From Spartobacteria bacterium (lineage in GTDB: Bacteria; Verrucomicrobiota; Verrucomicrobiae; Chthoniobacterales; UBA6821), in NCBI GenBank assembly GCA_003136515.1, contig PLEU01000083.1:15041-24872 (forward strand): 9,832 nucleotides of DNA, written 5' to 3'. The notes beneath the pieces are model-generated. The model saw nothing but the letters and a program-made list of their open reading frames with translations. It was not told the origin of the DNA and searched no databases. Made by a program: the position numbers and the translations under genes. Shown one piece after another: positions 6,927 to 9,832 of the stretch. Within the stretch, counting starts at the first letter, position 1; the number at the start of each line of letters is the position of its first letter.

Positions 6927-7805
6927 TCAAGCCGTTAGTCGCTCGCAGGCGGTGACGGTATTGGCCATGAGCATGGCAATGGTCATCGGGCCGACACCAC
7001 CCGGGACTGGAGTGATGACGGAGGTTTTTGGAGCCACGGAATCGAAATCGACATCGCCGACAAGACGATATCCGTTCTTGGCAGAAGGATCAGCCACCCG
7101 GTTGATGCCGACATCAATGACGACGGCCCCATCTCGGATGTGCTCCGCCCTGAGGGCCTTTGGTCTTCCGATGGCGGCGATCACAATGTCGGCCCGGCGG
7201 GTGACGGCTGCAAGGTCTCTGGTGCGGGAGTGGGCAACGGTGACCGTGGCATCTCCTCCTGCTCCCTTTGCCATGAGCAGCATTGCCATTGGCTTACCGA
7301 CAATCAGACTCCTGCCAACCACCACGACTTCGGCTCCCGCAGTCTGAATGCCGGCGGCACGCAGCAGTCGCTGACAGCCCAACGGAGTGCAGGGAACAAA
7401 GGCACTAGGGTCTTCCATTGCCAGCTTGGCCACATTGATGGGATGAAACCCATCCACATCCTTCCGGGGATCGATGGCTAGAGTGACCGCTCGTTCGTCA
7501 ATGTGAGGAGGAGGGGGGGATTGTACCAAGATGCCATGAACGGCGGGATCTTCATTGAGTTCCTGAACAAGTCTTAGCAGTTCCTCCTGTGTAGTAGCAG
7601 CCGGAAGTTCGAACTTTCGCGAGAACATTCCGAGCGCGGCGCAAGTCCGATCCTTATTCCGGACATAGGCCTGTGAGGCCGGGTTCTCTCCCACGAGCAC
7701 GACGGCAAGTCCTGGAGTGATTCCGCGTGCCGTCAGTGTTATGATCCGGTTTTTGGTTTCAAGTTCAACCTCAGCGGCTACTGCCTTTCCCTCAAGGAGC
7801 TTCAT
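6927..7805 (-). CDS. folD: Methylenetetrahydrofolate dehydrogenase / methenyltetrahydrofolate cyclohydrolase
   Basis: Interconverts 5,10-methylene-, 5,10-methenyl- and 10-formyl-tetrahydrofolate with NADP+, feeding purine and formyl-Met synthesis. 292 aa from the ATG at 7805. Seen: YVRNK (47-51) with the catalytic Lys51, [11 protein letters not shown] (90-100; the more usual form is LVQLPLP), [14 protein letters not shown] (115-128), PCTPLG (138-143), the NADP loop [13 protein letters not shown] (162-174) and the C-terminal signature [17 protein letters not shown] (264-280). A TTG directly before the ATG (7808) is possible but unneeded. The start overlaps the 3' end of the acyltransferase gene by 14 nt, indicating translational coupling. 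No Shine-Dalgarno is visible. It is the last gene of the minus-strand operon. Confidence 0.97.
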   Translation of the reverse strand: MKLLEGKAVAAEVELETKNRIITLTARGITPGLAVVLVGENPASQAYVRNKDRTCAALGMFSRKFELPAATTQEELLRLVQELNEDPAVHGILVQSPPPPHIDERAVTLAIDPRKDVDGFHPINVAKLAMEDPSAFVPCTPLGCQRLLRAAGIQTAGAEVVVVGRSLIVGKPMAMLLMAKGAGGDATVTVAHSRTRDLAAVTRRADIVIAAIGRPKALRAEHIRDGAVVIDVGINRVADPSAKNGYRLVGDVDFDSVAPKTSVITPVPGGVGPMTIAMLMANTVTACERLTA

Positions 7806-8457
7806 CAAAGTTTATGGCTTGTTGTTTCAGGTGTTGTTCAAGTCGGAGGCGTTCTGATTCGAGATCAGTGATTTCGGGATCAATATGCAGGTCTGGGTCA
7901 ATGGTGATGTCGATTCGGGAAAAAGGAAGCGGGATTGCGAAACGATCCCAGGTTTTCAATCGGATTGCCCGATGATAACGGGCGTGGAGTGCCATGATTG
8001 GAACGCCGGTTTTTTGCGCCAGAAAGACCGCACCCGGGCCGAGGGAATACTGAGGGCCACGAGGTCCATCGGGTGTGATCGCCAGATCAGCTCCAGATTC
8101 CAATAGTGAGGTAAGCTCTCGGATTGCGGTTGAACCTCGCCGTGAACTTGACCCCCGAACCGAACCCATTCCGAGATTGGCCATTACAGCAGCCAGAATA
8201 TCCCCATCCCTGCTGGGACTAGTCAGGACGCTGACTCCCTTGCGAGAGGGATGGTTGCGAGGATAATGGCGAAGGAATCCAATTGATATGGCCGGAATTC
8301 GATTATGCCAGAAAACCAGGATGCGTGGGCCATCTGGCGGGTTGCTGAGGAATCCCGAGTTATCGGTGACGCGCAACCGGATCGTGGCAAAAACAGTTCT
8401 GGCAAGTCCCGCAGCGAGGGCGGCCAGAAGTCTGCCTTTATTTTTGGCGATGGCCAT
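7792..8457 (-). CDS. DUF374 / lysophospholipid acyltransferase-like protein
   Basis: 221 aa, DUF374-type member of the lysophospholipid acyltransferase superfamily, usually linked to lipid A or LPS acylation in Gram-negative bacteria; exact acceptor unknown. Seen: a hydrophobic N-terminus ([19 protein letters not shown], 10-28) likely to touch the inner membrane, VFWHNRIPA (48-56) with the His that corresponds to the acyltransferase HX4D block, [13 protein letters not shown] (79-91), [16 protein letters not shown] (100-115), [11 protein letters not shown] (127-137) and the ending [14 protein letters not shown] (168-181). The start at ATG 8457 is chosen because an upstream TTG (8541) would add 28 residues without family similarity and run 77 nt into ubiX. 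It begins 7 nt after the ubiX stop and overlaps folD by 14 nt. The motif set is complete, so the family call is firm and the function is inferred. Confidence 0.92.
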   Translation of the reverse strand: MAIAKNKGRLLAALAAGLARTVFATIRLRVTDNSGFLSNPPDGPRILVFWHNRIPAISIGFLRHYPRNHPSRKGVSVLTSPSRDGDILAAVMANLGMGSVRGSSSRRGSTAIRELTSLLESGADLAITPDGPRGPQYSLGPGAVFLAQKTGVPIMALHARYHRAIRLKTWDRFAIPLPFSRIDITIDPDLHIDPEITDLESERLRLEQHLKQQAINFDEAP

Positions 8458-8464
8458 CGAAGAT

Positions 8465-9022
8465 CTAGCCGGCCCCCTCTTCACGCCAACGGCATGCATC
8501 CGGTGCCGGAACTCCAAGCAGATCAAGCACCCGCCAGACAACTGTATCGGCGAGTTCTTCGAATGATTTTGGCAGACTGTAGAAAGAAGGAGAGGCAGGC
8601 ATTACAATGGCTCCCGCTTCTGTCACGGCGACTATGTTACGCGCGTGAATCAGATTCCAAGGCGTCTCGCGAGGGGAAAGAATGAGTTTGCGCCGTTCCT
8701 TCAGAAAGACGTCGGCGGCACGAAGGATCAGATTTTCACTGGTGCCTGCTGCGATCCGGCCAATCGTGCCCATTGAGCAGGGGAGTATTACCATGCCATC
8801 AAAAAGGGCACTACCGCTCGCGAAAGGGGCATTCATTGACCTATCGTTGTGTTCGATGACGCCAATTGGTAGATTAAGCATTCCGATTTCCTCATGAATC
8901 ACCTGCTTGGCATAAGGAGAGAGTACGAGATGGATTTCATGATCGCCGCGCCCGAGATAATGCAAAAGTCGTTGGAGATAGATCGCTCCGCTGGCTCCGG
9001 TGGCGGCAAGGACAAGGCGCAT
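8465..9022 (-). CDS. ubiX: UbiX-family flavin prenyltransferase
   Basis: Attaches a dimethylallyl group to FMN, giving the prenyl-FMN cofactor used by UbiD-type decarboxylases (ubiquinone, menaquinone via futalosine, or aromatic acid metabolism). 185 aa, close to the 189 aa of E. coli UbiX. Seen: GASGAIY (9-15) in the flavin loop, LPCSMGTIGRIAAGTSENLI (80-99), RAADVFLKERRKLILSPRETP (101-121) and MPASPSFYSLP (141-151), all hallmark blocks. The ATG at 9022 directly opens the first strand (MRLVLAATGASG); a longer TTG start at 9094 adds 24 residues with no family match. No Shine-Dalgarno is seen. No ubiD is in the window, so the pathway it serves is unresolved. It is followed 7 nt later by the acyltransferase gene, and precedes folD in the same operon. 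Confidence 0.95.
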   Translation of the reverse strand: MRLVLAATGASGAIYLQRLLHYLGRGDHEIHLVLSPYAKQVIHEEIGMLNLPIGVIEHNDRSMNAPFASGSALFDGMVILPCSMGTIGRIAAGTSENLILRAADVFLKERRKLILSPRETPWNLIHARNIVAVTEAGAIVMPASPSFYSLPKSFEELADTVVWRVLDLLGVPAPDACRWREEGAG

Positions 9023-9030
9023 TGGCAAAA

Positions 9031-9059
9031 AGTATGAGGGATGAATTAAAAATGCAAAA
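9031..9059 (-). promoter_or_regulatory. Possible sigma-70-like promoter for ubiX operon
   Basis: In the T-rich gap before ubiX the minus strand has TTTTGC (complement of 9054-9059) and CATACT (complement of 9031-9036), separated by 17 nt. The -10-like box matches TATAAT at 4 of 6 positions, the -35 box matches TTGACA poorly. The -10 box lies only 8 nt from the ubiX ATG, so a transcript from it would be nearly leaderless, which would fit the absent Shine-Dalgarno. This is a pattern reading only. Confidence 0.22.
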
Positions 9060-9110
9060 GGAGGAATGCCCACGGTAGAGTGAGCAGGAAGCAAGCTGCG
9101 AGTTTTGAAT

Positions 9111-9129
9111 AGCCTCTACTTTCGAGGCT
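9111..9129. repeat. Short perfect inverted repeat at the end of the SGNH hydrolase gene
   Basis: AGCCTC (9111-9116) and GAGGCT (9124-9129) are perfect inverted arms of 6 nt around a 7-nt loop. The stop codon of the hydrolase (TAG, 9118-9116 on the minus strand) sits at the arm-loop junction. Neither strand has a T-tract after the stem, so it is not a standard intrinsic terminator. It may mark the end of the hydrolase transcript or be chance. Confidence 0.3.
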
Positions 9130-9832
9130 CCGGTGCGCGCCTAAAATGCAACATCAGTATCAGGAGCAGGGTGCAGAGCAGCAGGCCCCAAGTGGTTGGT
9201 TCAGGCACGACCGCCAAATAAGCGGCATTCCCTAGGATGGCATTGACTGTGGCCGTCCCATGCGTCTGATCCCAGAAGAGGTAAGAGTCGGGATTGGTCA
9301 CCACGTAGCCGTAGTCAGGCCCATTCGTGGAGGCTGTGTAGGCAGAATTGGTGACATTCGACAGACCGTAATTTGCAGGATTATTGAGCATATCCTCGAA
9401 AGTCGAATAGACATCCAGATCGGTCACTCGAATCCCGGGCAGATTGATGGAGAGCGAGACAAGGGTGCTTTGGAGAAGGGGATCGTAGGCGTTAACAAAG
9501 TTATTCGCAGCCTGCCTGTTGACCGAGTTGGTCAAATAATCGGGTTTGTTTCCCAGTGGCGGAAGATTGGGAATCAGAAAGGATCTCCCCCCGGCATTAT
9601 AGAGGCTGGTGATGGAGTTGGAAATATTCAGGGCCACCTGGGCCGGGGTAATAGCGGTGCCGCTATTGATCAGGTTAAGGACATCATTCCCTCCGCTCCA
9701 GACTGTATAGAGAGTGGTTGCGGGTGAGGGGAGGGCCGGATTGTTGCTCGCGAGTTGGTTTGTGTAGAAGCCAATCTGTGTCTGAAGGTTTGGAAGAAGA
9801 TACGCTGTATTTCCCGTGCCGCTGGTGCTTCC
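9116..9832 (-). CDS. SGNH/GDSL hydrolase with PEP-CTERM sorting signal (5' end outside window)
   Basis: An exported esterase/lipase-like protein, of which 238 C-terminal residues are visible; the frame is open to base 9832, so the GDSL block with the nucleophile Ser lies outside. A GTG at 9637 is internal, because conserved sequence precedes it. Seen, numbered from the first visible codon: LYTVWSGGNDVLNLI (41-55), with the block III G-x-N-D; FLIPNLPPLGNKP (85-97), typical of the lipase/acylhydrolase branch; FEDMLNNPANYGLSNVT (145-161); YLFWDQTHGT (184-193), with block V D-x-x-H giving catalytic Asp188 and His191; and a PEP-CTERM tail from VPEPTTW (209-215) through a hydrophobic helix to an Arg-Arg end. 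That tail implies processing and anchoring by an exosortase. HGT replaces the usual HPT. It is most upstream of the minus-strand genes, with a 93-nt gap to ubiX. Confidence 0.88.
   Translation of the reverse strand, partial: GSTSGTGNTAYLLPNLQTQIGFYTNQLASNNPALPSPATTLYTVWSGGNDVLNLINSGTAITPAQVALNISNSITSLYNAGGRSFLIPNLPPLGNKPDYLTNSVNRQAANNFVNAYDPLLQSTLVSLSINLPGIRVTDLDVYSTFEDMLNNPANYGLSNVTNSAYTASTNGPDYGYVVTNPDSYLFWDQTHGTATVNAILGNAAYLAVVPEPTTWGLLLCTLLLILMLHFRRAPEPRK
9119..9208 (-). other. PEP-CTERM anchoring signal (30 codons)
   Basis: The last 30 residues of the hydrolase are V-P-E-P, a short Thr/Trp/Gly stretch, about 14 hydrophobic residues and a basic F-R-R end. This three-part layout is the exosortase (EpsH/XrtA-type) recognition signal, typical of surface proteins in exopolysaccharide-producing Gram-negative bacteria. 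A second P-E-P near the very end lies after the basic cluster and is probably incidental. The cognate exosortase is not in the window. Confidence 0.88.

Noticed and set aside
6859..7347. 162-codon plus-strand frame across the protease end and folD
   Set aside because: Antisense to well-conserved folD blocks; Ser/Thr/Ala/Met-rich translation typical of a shadow frame.
8458..8541. Upstream TTG start for the DUF374 gene
   Set aside because: It would overlap ubiX by 77 nt and add residues unlike the family; the ATG at 8457 fits length and spacing.
9023..9094. Upstream TTG start for ubiX
   Set aside because: The added 24 residues have no family similarity, and the ATG at 9022 begins exactly at the first flavodoxin-like strand.
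9635..9637. GTG as the true start of the SGNH hydrolase
   Set aside because: The open frame continues upstream to the window edge and includes the conserved G-G-N-D block.
9260..9727. 155-codon plus-strand frame opposite the SGNH hydrolase
   Set aside because: Antisense to the conserved hydrolase blocks; no recognisable domain.
1..9832. tRNA genes, rRNA, CRISPR arrays, IS elements, prophage or defence systems
   Set aside because: No cloverleaf, regularly spaced repeats, transposase, integrase or defence-type domain was seen; the space is filled by the genes listed, and no gene-free stretch exceeds 100 nt.

Overview
The window is a gene-dense chromosomal segment, almost entirely housekeeping, from a Gram-negative-type bacterium. 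I see no phage, plasmid, CRISPR, transposon, rRNA or tRNA signature. Several traits together suggest the Verrucomicrobiota / PVC group: a compact glutamyl-tRNA synthetase with a KMSKR signature, a shikimate dehydrogenase with an N-terminal extension, a DUF374-type lipid A acyltransferase relative, a PEP-CTERM-anchored SGNH hydrolase, and starts that mostly lack a Shine-Dalgarno sequence. This placement is an inference from protein style and was not confirmed by any search.

Layout: (1) 1-821 (+) is the 3' part of ribF (riboflavin kinase / FAD synthetase). (2) 840-2081 (+) is a strikingly AT-rich glycosyltransferase family 9 gene, probably for LPS or another surface glycan. (3) 2088-4380 (-) holds gltX followed by aroE, 4 nt apart. 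(4) After a 79-nt divergent intergenic region, 4460-6920 (+) is a tight operon yqeY - ispD - M16 zinc protease; ispD and the protease gene share the 4-nt overlap TTGA. (5) 6927-9832 (-) runs, in transcription order, from a PEP-CTERM SGNH/GDSL hydrolase (5' end outside the window) through ubiX and a DUF374 acyltransferase to folD.

Functionally the genes serve cofactor and precursor supply (FAD/FMN from RibF, prenyl-FMN from UbiX, folate C1 units from FolD, isoprenoids from IspD, aromatics from AroE), Glu-tRNA charging (GltX, plus a YqeY/GatB-like protein), envelope building (GT9, DUF374) and protein processing or export (M16 protease, PEP-CTERM protein). Two tail-to-tail gene pairs meet with only 6 nt between stop codons.

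I found no convincing new multi-gene system. The points most worth following are the compositionally foreign GT9 gene, which has lost the usual catalytic-site Asp; the zinc-module-less GluRS; the exosortase-type SGNH hydrolase; and the general lack of Shine-Dalgarno sequences.
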